DNA of 64,000 nt from the NCBI RefSeq assembly GCF_012489685.1, contig NC_080042.1, positions 34,601,158 through 34,665,157 on the forward strand, read 5' to 3'. The position numbers and the translations under genes are program-made. The notes under the pieces are model-generated. The model searched no databases and had not been told where the DNA came from. It worked only from the letters and a program-made list of their open reading frames with translations. Of this stretch, positions 1-11,361 are shown piece by piece; the first letter of the stretch is position 1; every line of letters begins with the position of its first letter. The stretch comes from Lotus japonicus. Lineage: Eukaryota > Streptophyta > Magnoliopsida > Fabales > Fabaceae.

Positions 1-73
1 GGGCTTAAGCTCCAATACGGGTGGGTGCCTGCAAAACAGATGGAACCAAACTAGCAGATACAGTTTCTGCAGC

Positions 74-2386
74 CTACACTTCAACAATTGGGTTAGTGCA
101 GTCGGATTTCTTAACATCTGATTCAACAACAGTTTCCAAAAATTGATCAATGCAAGAATCACACATTTCAGAATCAGTGCATGCATGGAAAGTGTATGAC
201 TCAGTGAGTGAGGGATAATCATAATCATGTAGAAAAGCAGACTCGTGTTCATCAAACATATCATCAAGCAGTTCATCAAGCAAATCAATGTGAAACACAG
301 AATAATCCTCAGGTGGATGTTTCATAGCATCAAAAATATTTATCCTAACCACAATATCACCAAATTCCATAGTAAGTGTTCCAGCATAAACATCTATCTT
401 AGTTCGGGCTGTCTTTAAAAATGGTCTCCCCAAAATAATAGGAACTGTATTACGGGAAGACCCTTTTTCCATTTCAAGCACATAAAAATCAGCAGGGAAA
501 ACGAGTTCACCAACCCTAACCAAGACATCCTCTACCCAACCAACAGGGTGTGCAGTGCTCCTATTTGCTAATTGGATGACAACACCCGTAGGTTTCAAAG
601 GTCCAAGTGAAAGAGATTTAAAAATAGACATAGGCATTACATTAATTGAAGCTCCTAGATCTAGCATGACACTCTCAAATTTAGTATCACCTATGACATA
701 AGGAACAGAAAACGTACCTGGATCTTCACACTTTTCAGGAACATCTGAAACAGGAGCAGGTTTACCAACTTTACCTATGATTGCAGAAACATTTCTCCCC
801 ATGCGAACTATTTCATTTCCTTTCCCCTTCCTTTTCTGAGTGCATAATTCTTTCAGAAACTTCGCATATCTTGGAATTTGCTTGAGTGCATCAAGTAGAG
901 GTATGTTCACCTCCACTTTCTTGAACATCTCCAAGATTCCCTTATGCTCTTCCTTCTTTTTGCTTGGCTTAGCTTTCGGAGGGAATGGAAAAGGAATGGA
1001 AGGTGGTTGTACGTGGAAGGCTCTTGTGGAAGTGGTCTCAGTATCCTTTTCTGGTTCAGGTTCATGGTCTGCATCAATCTGCTTCCCCGACCTTAAGGTG
1101 ATGGCGCTCACATTTTTTGGATTGACAACCGTCTGAGAGGGCAGCTTATCAGAATTTTGGGACTGTAGCTGGCTTAATGAAGTAGCCATCTGTCCTATCT
1201 GGTTGGTCAGATTCTGAATAAATGCTTCCTGCCTTTGAATGGAGGATCTGGTGTCTTGTTGGAACTGCATGTTTTGGGCTGTCATCTGCTTCAACATATC
1301 CTCCAATGAAGATTCTTTAGATTGTGGTGCTGCAGGGTTGTTAGCCTGTTGTTGCATTGGAAGAGGAACATATGGTCTAGCATTAATCTGAAACGGTGCT
1401 TGGGCAGGTTGTGATTGATCAGACCATCTAAGATTTGGATGATTTCTCCAGCCAGGGTTATATCTGTTAGATGACAGATCATAATTTTGCTGAGGTCGGT
1501 TGTTGAAAATGTTGGCAGCATATGCTTCAGGGTTCTCAGCTGTAGGTTCCTGCAAGGTGGGACAAAAGTCAGTATTATGGTCTTTAGTGCAAATGCCACA
1601 AACTCTCACCTGTTGTGAAGGTTTATTCTGGTTCATGGCCAATTGAGTAACCAAGGTGGCAATGGTTTCCATCCTCTTCTCAAGCTTGTCCACCCTTGGA
1701 TCTGTCCCAATCTCACTAACACTTCTAACAGCATCATTACTCCTTGTGTTAAACTGCTGAGAATTAGCAGCCATCTTCTCAAACAAACGCCTGGCTTCAG
1801 TAGGAGTCATGTCATTCAATGCGCCTCCACAAGCAACATCAACGATATTTCTGTCCATGTTGTGCAGACCCTCATAGAAATACTGAACTAGGAGCTGGTC
1901 GGAAATCTGGTGATGGGGGCAGCTCACACATAGTGTCTTGAATCTTTCCCAGTATTCATATAGAGTCTCTCCATGTAGCTGCCTGATTCCTGAGATGTCT
2001 TTTCTGATTGAAGTTGTCCTAGAGGCAGGGAAGAACTTCTCAAGAAACATTCTTTTCAGGTCGTCCCAGCTTGCAATTGATGCAGGAGGTAGGTTATACA
2101 ACCAGGTCTTTGCAGTTCCCTGAAGGGAATGAGGGAAAGCCATCAAACAGATATGATCTTTGTCAACTTCAGGAGGCTTCATGGTGGATATGACAGTACG
2201 GAACTCCTTGATGTGCATATGAGGATCTTCACCTGCAAGACCATCAAACTTAGGCAATAAATGGATTAGTCCAGTTTTGAGTACACCTGGTACATCCTCA
2301 GGATACTGGATACACAAGCTTTCGTAGGTGAAATCAGGTGCAGCCAGCTCCCTTAGTGTTCTCTCTCGCGGTCCTTATTCAGCCAT
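74..2386 (-). pseudogene. gag-protease polyprotein, early stop after the start codon
   Basis: This would encode the capsid protein and aspartic protease of the gypsy element. Residues are counted from 2317. The first ~200 form a retrotransposon gag domain with the typical LPKF and EDPH stretches. A CCHC-like knuckle (CGIC, then H and C) lies near residue 237, and the protease motif DLGASIN near residue 551. DLGAS, rather than DTGA, is usual in this plant group. The natural ATG appears to be at 2386-2384, because family-typical residues (TLRELAAPDF) follow in frame, but a TAA at 2377-2375 stops translation after three codons. The frame is otherwise open to the stop at 74. A start further in is possible but would lose conserved N-terminal residues. 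Confidence 0.8.
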
Positions 2387-2912
2387 GTTTTCAGAAACTG
2401 CAACAAAATCAGAATCAAAATCAAGGTCAGAATCAGAATCACTTGAATGAGGATCAGTAACAAAAGCTCTACGTGCTCTAATTAACCTATGAAATTCTCT
2501 ATCTATTTCAGAAATTAATGGATGCACAAACCCAGGATTCACCCTAGTCATGCAACACTAATTATCCCAAACAGAATCACTTGAAAGTAAATATTTTGTT
2601 TTTTTTTCTTTTTTTGAAAAAAACTTTTGGCGGAAGGCCTCTTTTTGCTTTTTTAAAAATTGATCTCACGGCTAGCGGTGTCAGATAAATAGGAATTTTT
2701 TTCTACCCCAAAAGCATATAAATTATGTTGAATTTCGAGTTTTGGAGCAAAAGATACGGCCGTTTGAAGTTACATCCTAATTATCCTTCAAAAATCATTA
2801 TTCCTTACCTTCAGCAACAAATCCAGTACCTACGCTAGAGATTGAACTTGAACTACTAATACTACTACTAATACTAATACCAACTCTATTGAACCTTTGG
2901 CAAGGACGATAG
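2387..2912 (-). other. Retrotransposon leader between primer site and gag
   Basis: No coding capacity is seen. The stretch is AT-rich, with a T-rich run near 2595-2620 and short repeats of the type AATACTACT near 2855-2885. It lies between the primer-binding site and the gag start, so it is the untranslated leader of the element. Confidence 0.6.
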
Positions 2913-2930
2913 TCCCCGGCAACGGTGCCA
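2913..2930 (-). promoter_or_regulatory. Primer-binding site, tRNA-Asp type
   Basis: Read on the minus strand this is TGGCACCGTTGCCGGGGA. It differs at one base from TGGCGCCGTTGCCGGGGA, the complement of the 3' end of plant tRNA-Asp. It begins four bases inside the LTR edge, as expected for priming of minus-strand DNA synthesis. Confidence 0.85.
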
Positions 2931-2934
2931 AATT

Positions 2935-3989
2935 TGATCGAGGTCGTACCCGATACAAAAAATTAATTAAGAAAACTGTAGTAACTAGGAAGTGACTCCT
3001 AGGTCGTTTCCCAAGGATTATCGATCAACAAAGATTCAATATTAAAAACGCACAAACGCATACACACTCAGGGGGGGTTTTGTGATTCAGTTTCAAGAGA
3101 TTAGCAGAAAGTAAAAACAGATTAATATAATCAAGTAAAGACGGACGAATCCCTTTGTTCAGTATATCGCTGTTCAATCATGGGTATCTAAAGATCAATT
3201 CTTGTTATTAGTTTCCTAGTTCATGAGAATTAATTAACTAAGCGATAACTAATTCACAGATTCCTAAACTAAGCGATTAAGAACCGGTTACGACCTAACA
3301 TAAACTAAGTGAACATGCATCATCTTCTATTTCTAATCATAAGGAATTAAGCAAACCTAAGTCAGAAGTAGAGATAAAGAAAACTAATCAGGCGAATTCT
3401 ATTAAGCACTATACCTCAAGAGCGCAATATACTTTGCAAAGGAATTCGTTCGAAGGAAATTAGCCTTCAATTGATGGGGCGAATTCAGCAATTAAATGGG
3501 AGGAAGCAGGGAATAAAAGCATAAACCCTAGCAGAGCTCTAATAATTACTGAAAAATGAAATTATATTGAATAATAAGCAGAAGGTAAAAGGTAATTGTT
3601 TGTCTCAGCACAAACCCTTAAATAGGAGCTGAGATCACAAATCCTAATCAAAATCAAATCTTAGAAGATAACAATAAATCCTAATAAATCCTAAAGATAG
3701 AGTTTTAAAATAACAACCTAAATAAGTTTGAATCTTAAAGATAGCAAACTTAATTTATTCCAAAATTAAATCCTAATATTTCCTAAAATACAATCTTCAC
3801 TCCAGCACAATTAAATCTTCATTCCGTAATTCTCCAAAATGCCCTTGATGTCAATAAGACCTGAAAATAATAATAAACGTAATTAGACCAAATAATAGAA
3901 ATCACTGTCAAGCAAGGTCAATTACTTACGAATAATCATTAATAATGACAAATTAAAGCTATGTAATGTGGGTAAAATATTGCTCATCA
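2935..3989 (-). repeat. 5' LTR of the minus-strand gypsy element
   Basis: On the minus strand the LTR starts TGATGAGC (3989) and ends CTCGATCA (2935), a TGAT/ATCA terminal inverted repeat, and is 1,055 bp long. The primer site follows four bases later. It is AT-rich and non-coding. The partner LTR is not in the window, so its age cannot be estimated here. Confidence 0.8.
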
Positions 3990-5092
3990 ACCATTCATCT
4001 AGGTTCTACTAAATTGAATCAAGATCTAAAGGAGTTTTATTGGCGGGTAGGGATGAAGAAAGATGTAGCAGATTTTGTTTCTAAGTGTTTAGTGTGTCAG
4101 CAGGTGAAAGCAGAGCACCAAAAGCCAGCAGGATTGCTTCAGTCTATTGAGATTCAAGTGTGGAAATGGGAAGGCATTGCTATGGATTTTGTGACCGGTT
4201 TGCCTTGAACTTTGAAAGGTTATGACTTTGTGTGGGTGATCATTGATCGATTGACTAAGTTTGCACACTTCTTGCCGGTGAAGACTAATTATATTGCAGC
4301 TTAGTATGCTAAGCTTTACCTGGATGAGATTGTCTCTTTGCATGGTGTGTCGATTTCTATTATTTCAGATCGAGGGGCTCAGCTTACTACACACTTTTGG
4401 AAGTCTTTCCATAATGCTTTAGGGACTCGCTTGAATTTGAGTACAACTTTCCACCCTCAAACTGATGGTCTGTCTGAGAGAACAATTTAGATATTGGAAG
4501 ATATGCTCTTGGAATGAAATGGGATCAGTATTTACCATTGATGGAGTTTACCTATAATAATAGCTATCAGTCTATTATTAAGATAGCACCATTTGAGGCA
4601 TTGTATGGTAGGTGATGCAGGTCACTAATAGGTTGGTTTTAAGTGGGGGAAGCTAAGCTTGAAGGCCCTGAAATCATCCAAGATGCAATTGAGAAAGTTA
4701 AGCTAGTTCGAAGTTTTTTTAATACAGCTCAGAGTCGCCAAATGTCTTATGCCGATAAGAGAAGACGCCCTTTGGAGTTTGCAGTGGGAGATCATGTGTT
4801 CTTACGTGTGTCTCCAATGAAAGGGGTGTTGCGGTTTGGAAAGAAAGGGAATCTAAGTGAAAGATTCATTGGACCGTTTAAGATTTTAGAGCGAGTTGGC
4901 CCAGTAGCTTATCGGTTAGCACTTCTGCCAGATCTTTCCGGAGTTCATCCAGTTTTTCATATCTCTATGCTTCGGAAATATCTACATGATCCTTCGCATG
5001 TTATAGCGAGTTGGCCCAGTAGCTTATCGGTTAGCACTCCTCTTGATCCTCATAGTTGTGAGTGTTTTATGACCATTGTGGCATACTTTTAA
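3990..5092 (+). pseudogene. Decayed gypsy/chromovirus integrase and pol C-terminus
   Basis: The reading begins in the integrase zinc-finger region (TIHLGSTK), followed by CLVCQQVKAEHQKPAG and the first catalytic Asp (MDFVTGLP). A stop follows directly at 4206. The second catalytic region (IISDRGAQ) and YHPQTDG-like FHPQTDG residues are present, but stop codons and missing bases break the frame several times between 4200 and 4640. A last open stretch, 4643-5092, holds the DHVFLRVSP and VHPVFHISMLRKY motifs typical of the pol C-terminus. No chromodomain follows. A 34-bp duplication sits at the 3' end (4890-4923 and 5005-5038). This is a dead remnant that served as target for the 1-3989 element. 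Confidence 0.85.
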
Positions 5093-6527
5093 TTACTTTA
5101 TGTTTATGGTTTTGACTATTTTATTATAACCAGAAGTTGTACATTTATTTAAAATTGGGAAACATCATTTCATTCACTTGACTATCTTTTTATTAATTTA
5201 TTCGAAGATGTAAATTTGAATAAATATTCTTGAGAAGCTTTATGAGTTGTTACAAGCTATGAAGTTACAAAATTTGTGTATTGAATCATGATGCATTGAG
5301 GATGACATCTTGATGAGCTTCGATAATTATTGAGAACAATCATATTTGAAACTTTGATATGAGATTGTTTATGGTTTTGGAAGGTTGATTGTGGGAATCC
5401 ATGTAGAATCCCGTAGCGGTTAACGCAAGTAACGACCTAGGTGCACTTAGTTATTTGATTTCGGGTGGAGAGGGCTATCCGTTAGATGGAGCCGCTAGTG
5501 CACGGAAAGGGCTATCCACGAGATATAGCTGCCCCTGATGAGATTGATGAGATATGACATGATTACGAGTGGAGAGGGCTATCCGTTAGATGGAGCCGCC
5601 TCTTTGGTAAGATAATCCTTAAGAGGAAAGGGCTATCAACGAGATGTAGCTTCCCCCGATGACAAGATGTGACTTAAGAAAGGAAAGGGTTGTCCGTTAG
5701 ATGGAGCCACCACTCGGGAAAGGTCACCCGTAGGAGGAAAGGGCTATAACCGAGATGGAGCCACCTTATGTTTTTGGTTCTCACATGTTTGAGCCTATTG
5801 TATTGAATTATCGGGTTTTGATGATTTTATAAATTGGAAATGATTTAACCGCATTCCTTGATTCGTTAAGTTTTCCTAATATTATAGTGACATTTATTCG
5901 AGTTAGTAAAGTATGAAGCATTTTCCATAACATATATGTTTTATGTAAGTGATTTGAGTTACTTGATTTGATTATTTGTCATATTTAACCCGATTTTTAA
6001 AGGAAAAAAAATCATGCTTATGATTTTCCTCTTCTACTTCATGGTGGTTAATAGGCCCTTACTAAGTCTTTGTGACTTATCCCTTCCTCTATTTCCATTT
6101 CAGATTCACAACCAGCTGAGTGGGAGGCTGCTTTAATTGTTGATTGTACAGTTACTTCTTTTTGGTAGGCCTCCTTCGATTGGTGGCTGTGCTGATGTAT
6201 TTTTCTATCTTTTTGGTATTCTACAGCTATAGAGAATATGTAGTAGTCATATTTTGTAAAGTGTAAAAACTCTATGATGTACTTTATGATGTTACTTCTT
6301 GGATAGTGGATATGTGTAGATTTGGATCTTTAGTTGGATTTTAAACCTCATTGGAAGGTCTTGTCATTTTGGGAAATTTATAAATACAAAGTAAACTCTT
6401 TTAAATTATCGTTTAAACTTGTTTATTTTTATAAGTGATATTGCGGAAATGAGTTGTGTGAAAGCAGGCTTGCTAGGCTATGGTAATAGCTTATGCGCCG
6501 GTCACGGCTTAGGTTTCGGGTGCGTGA
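5093..6527 (+). repeat. Probable 3' LTR remnant of the plus-strand chromovirus
   Basis: No gene is seen. The position directly downstream of a pol C-terminus, and the end at ...GGGTGCGTGACA near 6527, suggest an LTR. I cannot place its 5' border or a polypurine tract. It carries a cluster of related units at 5461-5765, listed separately. Confidence 0.45.
5461..5765 (+). repeat. Imperfect repeats inside the LTR remnant
   Basis: About six diverged units spaced 45-70 bp apart share the core GGGCTATCCGTTAGATGGAG or variants (near 5471, 5513, 5578, 5630, 5697 and 5740). The units differ in length and sequence, which suits an old minisatellite-like block within an LTR. Confidence 0.7.
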
Positions 6528-6989
6528 CAAGAAATTTTATTTGCTGAACAAACATCTACAGGGAACAGGATCAAAATGCAGGAACCAATAGAGATGATGA
6601 GAGGACCCGGTCCAATCAAAATATAGAAGGGCACGGTTCCAACATGAGCCATTGCAGCTTGCAAGGACCGTACACCATTGGGGGAGGAGGAACTTCATCT
6701 TTTCTAGCAAACAGCGTAAAGTTTAGAGAAGCCTCAGATGACAGTTTCCATGATTGAACAACATAGCCTAACTTCGAGGCCTTAATCTCGTGAGCCAGAG
6801 TCTTCAGAAAGAGCTCTTGTGGACTTCTAATTGAACTTTTCGTCTTCCTCGTCAAGGATGTGAGAACATCATCCTGCAATCATTTCTTCTTAGCCTTAAA
6901 GGCAATGCTTTCATGGTAAAGAAATCAAGAACATATTTATTTATCAAAACATGAGATTAAAAAATTATGAATCTAATGTTAAAGCTTTA
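6528..6989. other. Unassigned stretch with one open minus-strand frame
   Basis: A minus-strand frame is open from 6879 to 6616 (87 codons). It is preceded by an acceptor-like TTGCAG near 6878-6884. I do not recognise the product, it has no clear start, and it sits between two retrotransposon relics. It could be an exon of a broken host gene or chance. Nothing else is seen in this stretch. Confidence 0.25.
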
Positions 6990-8221
6990 CATATACTTTC
7001 ACAGTTGCGAAACATGGAAAACATTGTTAATGTTGGAGTGAAATGGCGGTAGTACTATCTGATAGGCTACCGACTTTAAACATCGAGTAATTTGATATGG
7101 ATCGATGAACTTCAGTGTGAGTTTTCTGGATCTAATGGATCTTCCCACTCAAGTAGTTGGTCGTCATAGCTCTTTTGTGTACTCTAAGAAGTCCTCATCT
7201 TATCTCTGATTTGCTTGAATTTTTCTATCGTCTATTGTAGAAGATCACGTCCAACTAACAAACTATCTCCATCTTGGTATCAACACAATGGTGTCTGACA
7301 CTTCCTCCCATAAAAGGCTTAATAAGGTGTCATCCCTATACTTGCGTGGAAACTGTTGCTATAAGTGTTCAATCTGCAACAGAGGGTCATCCTAGCTCCA
7401 TCTATTGTCCAAGACACAGGCTCGTTACAAGTCTTCCAACGAGTGGATCATTTTCTTCATCTTACAAGTGGAGCCTAGTCTCAACTATGTCCTAGTTCCT
7501 CATGAGGAGCTCCCCACATAAATCTCTGCGAGTTTCTCCACGTTGTAGGTAGCCCTTATCGGTAGAAAATGAGCTGACTTGGTCAATCAGTTAACGATCA
7601 CCCAACTAGTCGTACATCTTCTGAGTTCGAGGTAATGCCACCATGAAGTCCATGGATATTCTATCTCATTTCCATTGTAGCACATCTAAACTCCGAAGCA
7701 TTCCTACTGGCTTCTGGTGTTCCACCTTGGCCTTTTGACAAGTCAGGCACGAAGCCACATACTCGGCAACATGTTTCTTCTTTCTCTGCCACCAGAAATT
7801 TAACTTCCAATCTTGACATTTCTGACATTCCTAGGTAGGTGAATACTCAATCTGTTCTTATGGCCTTCATCAAAGAAGCACCTCTTTATGGTCTATGTTG
7901 TTCAGTCACACACACATGCTCGTCGTATCTACAAAATATTGCCTAGTCCCACTTTCTTTTCAGCTTATCCAGGCCTAAGTCTCAGAATTGCCCCAGTAAT
8001 TCCAATTAACATCATAAGTTACTCATGACATCCATATACATTCTAGAAATCAGCCCCGAAATATCCTTTTCTTTAGTCCTTTGAAGATGAAAACATGATC
8101 CTCAAGTCCATCCTAGCCACTTAGCTACTTCGCAAAGTTGAATCATAAACCATCGATCCTTTAGTTTTTTGATCCTTCCCGCAAAGACTCGATCAACCAT
8201 CCTCCTTCTTATCTCGACTAG
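6990..8221 (-). pseudogene. Decayed gypsy pol (integrase), minus strand
   Basis: Reading the minus strand from about 7900 downwards, the integrase zinc-finger region is recognisable (WWQRKKKHVAEYVASCLTC, then QKAKVEHQKP). It is followed by MDFMVALPRTQ with the first catalytic Asp, then AHF/ST-like residues, and finally the C-terminal motifs KLTLKFIDPYQI and FHVSQL near 7110-7000. Stops and frameshifts occur throughout. The part above about 7900 is too decayed to assign. A solo LTR splits this relic at 8221, and 11246-11361 may be its upstream continuation. Confidence 0.75.
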
Positions 8222-11200
8222 TGTAAGACCAAGGTTTCAGATTAGGGTAATTAATTAAATTCCGACTCACGCCTAGGATACCGTGTAAGCGTGAGAGGAA
8301 CCTGAGAAAGTGTTTAATGAATTGACAAGTGAAATGAAGTAGAAAGTTCAGAATATGTTTAATTATGATACTATAGACAGTTTGAGTGATGCCACGAGTG
8401 ATGTTCGCACCCGAATAAGGTTCGGAGTGTCCGACAAAGGCTAATTCCACTACTAGAGAACTGTTTAAGTTATAGTTCGATAGCTACAAGAAAATAAGAC
8501 CCTTAGGGTATTTTTATGATGACGAGTGTTCCAATATGGAAGTTTCGACTGTACGCTCGATAGGTTTCTGTTCCGTACTAGAGCTCAATTAGGTATAAAA
8601 GGTACACTGATTAAACCCTAGCATAGCATAAATAGAAAGATGATGTAAAATAAGGTAAAATTCTCATTAATGATCAAAAATGTGTCAGGTACAATGTGGG
8701 GACTCCCCTTTTATAGTGGGTGTAATCCTTATCTAGAACGTTCCCACATTTGGGCCTCACAATCGAGGCCCAAACCAAGTGCAAATAGGACAAGAAAGAA
8801 AGAATCTAACAGTTGGCATGGGACCACAAACGAGGTAGGTGTCCTCTTTATCTCACGGTGCTTCTAGAGCGTACTGGGCGGGCAATAGGTTGAGCGAAGC
8901 CCGCCCGGTCCAGTTTCACTTTTCGGAAACCCGATAAAGTTATACTTTATCTCCGCGGGGACTTTAAGTGAGACCTTGAACAAAAGGTTTTTCTATTCGG
9001 AGTTTCGATCCGTGCTACCGTAATTCCTTTGTCGCTATGAATCTTTTCCGCAAAGGGAGTTTTTTCATCCGACGTTTATTGCAAAATGTAAATTTACGGC
9101 AAATTTTGAAGCACGCTACGTTTAAGTGATTTTCTCATTTTAAATGAACCCCAAAATAAGATTCAACTTTCTATCATCGAATACTTGATTTAAATCAGGA
9201 GATAAAAGTACCAAAATTCCCGGACCCGCAAAATCTTTCTTTTTCTTCCTTTTCCTCCCCCTATAAAAGGAGGGGAAAACACGATACCCCTCACTTTTAG
9301 AGAGCGAGAGGCCGTGAACTAGTGAGAGAGAGGAGGCGAAGAAATTCGCGACCGATTTTCGATTCTCGACCTATTTCCATGTCTTTTTGTGCTCACTGTT
9401 TGGAGCTTTTTGACAAAAGGTTGAATAGCTTCGTTTTTTTTCTTTCAAATACCTTCAACACCTTCTCTATACTCTATAATCATGATCCATGCGCTTAAAT
9501 TCTCTTTTTGTTGTCGTAGATCTGAATTTAGAGGAAAAGCCATTCTTGAACCAAATCGAAACTTTATGATGCTAAAAGCCTTACCCATGCTTAGCGCCTT
9601 TAGAATAGTTGTTGATAAATACCTCGTTTAGAGCTATTCAAAACCTATTTCGAAAAATCTCAACTTTGAGTTTTTGAGCTTTTAAAGTGGACCAAAAAGT
9701 CCTTATTCGGGTTTTAAGTCCCGTAATTTTTCTGAGAGTTTTTCTACCCTAGGTATCACCTAAGAATGCCTATGCATTAAATTAGATCGAAGAAAAATTT
9801 CGGGAAGCCCTGTTTTGGATTAGGTGGCCTAGAGCTCCATAGAGAGGGGGGGGAAATCTTTTTTTGCACAAACTTAGAATTAATGCATGAATGAGGTTAA
9901 GTATTTGGGTTTGATGCTTCTTGTAGAAATGGAGTTAATTAAACTGCGTTTCTTTGTTCTAGGTCTGCAACTCCTATGCACTACTACTCGTGAAGGGAAG
10001 GGTAACTCAGTATAGAAGTGTCATTTGAGTCTTGCATGCTTTAATTAAATTGCGTGCGTTTGAGATGAATGTGTTTTTTTAGTTTGATTGTCGTTTGATT
10101 ATGAATTGGCATGTTCTACTCTATTGTATACTTGCTAAATTTCTTAAGAATATAGTTGGTTTAACTGATTACCTTATTGTCTATATGGCATGAATTACTC
10201 AATAACTTGCATGATTAGAAATCTATGAGAATCTCCTTTTTTTAATGTTGATTTGATGAGTTCATAAGTATGTTTGATTTGATTTATACTTTTTTAAATT
10301 TGGAATGCCACCTCGTTATTCTTACTTGAGTATTGGATTTGGAATTGTTGATCGAGTGACTAGCAAGGTCATGAGATGTTGTTGACTAACTTTGGCATAT
10401 ATGGCTTGAGCTTGAAGTGGCAATGTGATGGTTATTTGTCCCAAGAGATTGTCTCATTCTTCAGAATTATTTGAATTGCTCGAATTGGCGATGTGGTGGT
10501 GATTTTCCCACGTAATTGTCCCGTCTTACGAGACATTATTGATCAATCTATCTTGGTAGCAATATATATATAGTCGCATTATAAGACACTAACATTTGAT
10601 TTTGTTGATACTTGATTTGATTCTATGTTGTTGGATGTGTTGTCATCTGTCTTGAAGTAAGTTGTTAGCTTACTTACCATGTCATGTATTTAAATTCGAA
10701 TAACATGTTTTTCTCTCTTATGTGAAGTGATTCCATGGAGTTAACCCTTTTTGTTTTCTGTTGTTTGGGCGCTTAACACTATTAGGCAATGGAGAACCCT
10801 CCGACGAAGCTTAGCTATGTGTGAGATGGAGGAGAGCTTGTAGGCGGTGGACTAAGGATGGGAGAGGAAGTGTGATGATTCGTTTTGTGGGATTTTGGAC
10901 GCTTCTTCGCCATCTAAAAAACTCTGTTATAAAACCTTACTTTTGTCACTTATCTAAGTGTGTTTACTTATTTTGAATCTTGGTTATGTTACTGTGAATT
11001 ACTCTTTTGTTATTACTACTAAATGTTGGGAACATGTTCATAGTTAAGAATGTATTATGTTTTAAAACCTATGGTTAAAGTAAACGTTTTATCAAACTAG
11101 GTGGCAGGTGTACTCGCTTTAGCGATGATGTGTTCTATTGTTTTCAAAAAAAAACCTTGTGTCCTAAGAAGGTCATAATAGTGATTAGACTTTGATTGGT

Positions 11201-11240
11201 TACTAATGTTATTCCTTAGTTGAGAAATTTGGGCGTTACA
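8222..11240 (+). mobile_element. Solo LTR, copy 1 of the long TGTAAGAC family
   Basis: This 3,019-bp LTR starts TGTAAGACC and ends GGGCGTTACA (TGTAA/TTACA inverted repeat). It is flanked by ACTAG (8217-8221) and ACTGG (11241-11245), a 5-bp target duplication with one change. A TATA box (TATAAAA, 9262-9268) lies in a GC-rich CCCC/GGGG setting. The rest is non-coding. It shares large blocks with the LTRs at 40891-44565 and 62211-64000, including the GGGTAACTC segment near 9999 and the segment following it. No internal region remains, so it probably arose by LTR-LTR recombination. A single, diverged target duplication suggests it is the oldest of the three. Confidence 0.85.
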
Positions 11241-11361
11241 ACTGGTCACCACAAAAACTCCTGAGATTACTCTCTCAAAAGTACCCAGGTGATCAACAGT
11301 CAGATACCCAAAGGTATCTAAAGCAAAAAGTTTTGTTTTACGGGTACGATCCAAAGAAAAC
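11241..11361 (-). pseudogene. Possible upstream continuation of the minus-strand gypsy relic
   Basis: A short open minus-strand frame (VISGVFVVT and upstream) runs into the solo LTR border. It is the other side of the LTR insertion site, so it should belong to the same relic as 6990-8221, but the residues alone do not identify a domain. Confidence 0.35.

Larger units (their letters stand above)
1..3989 (-). mobile_element. Ty3/gypsy (Ogre/Tat/Athila-type) element, 5' part
   Basis: The minus strand reads LTR (3989 to 2935), primer-binding site (2930-2913), leader (2912-2387), then gag and protease (2386-74). Reverse transcriptase, integrase and the 3' LTR would lie to the left of base 1. The LTR edges form a TGAT/ATCA inverted repeat. 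At 3989 the element abuts a decayed plus-strand gypsy integrase that starts in mid-frame, so it inserted into an older element. The second target-site copy is outside the window. The gag type, the protease motif and the tRNA-Asp primer site place it in the Ogre/Tat/Athila group; I cannot separate those lineages without the reverse transcriptase. Confidence 0.85.

Noticed and set aside
2913..2930. tRNA-Asp-like sequence
   Set aside because: Only the 3' end complement is present; it is a primer-binding site, not a tRNA gene. The same holds for 31644-31661.
5461..5765. Regularly spaced repeats resembling a CRISPR array
   Set aside because: Units and spacers vary in length and sequence, the setting is an LTR in a plant genome, and no cas genes are present.
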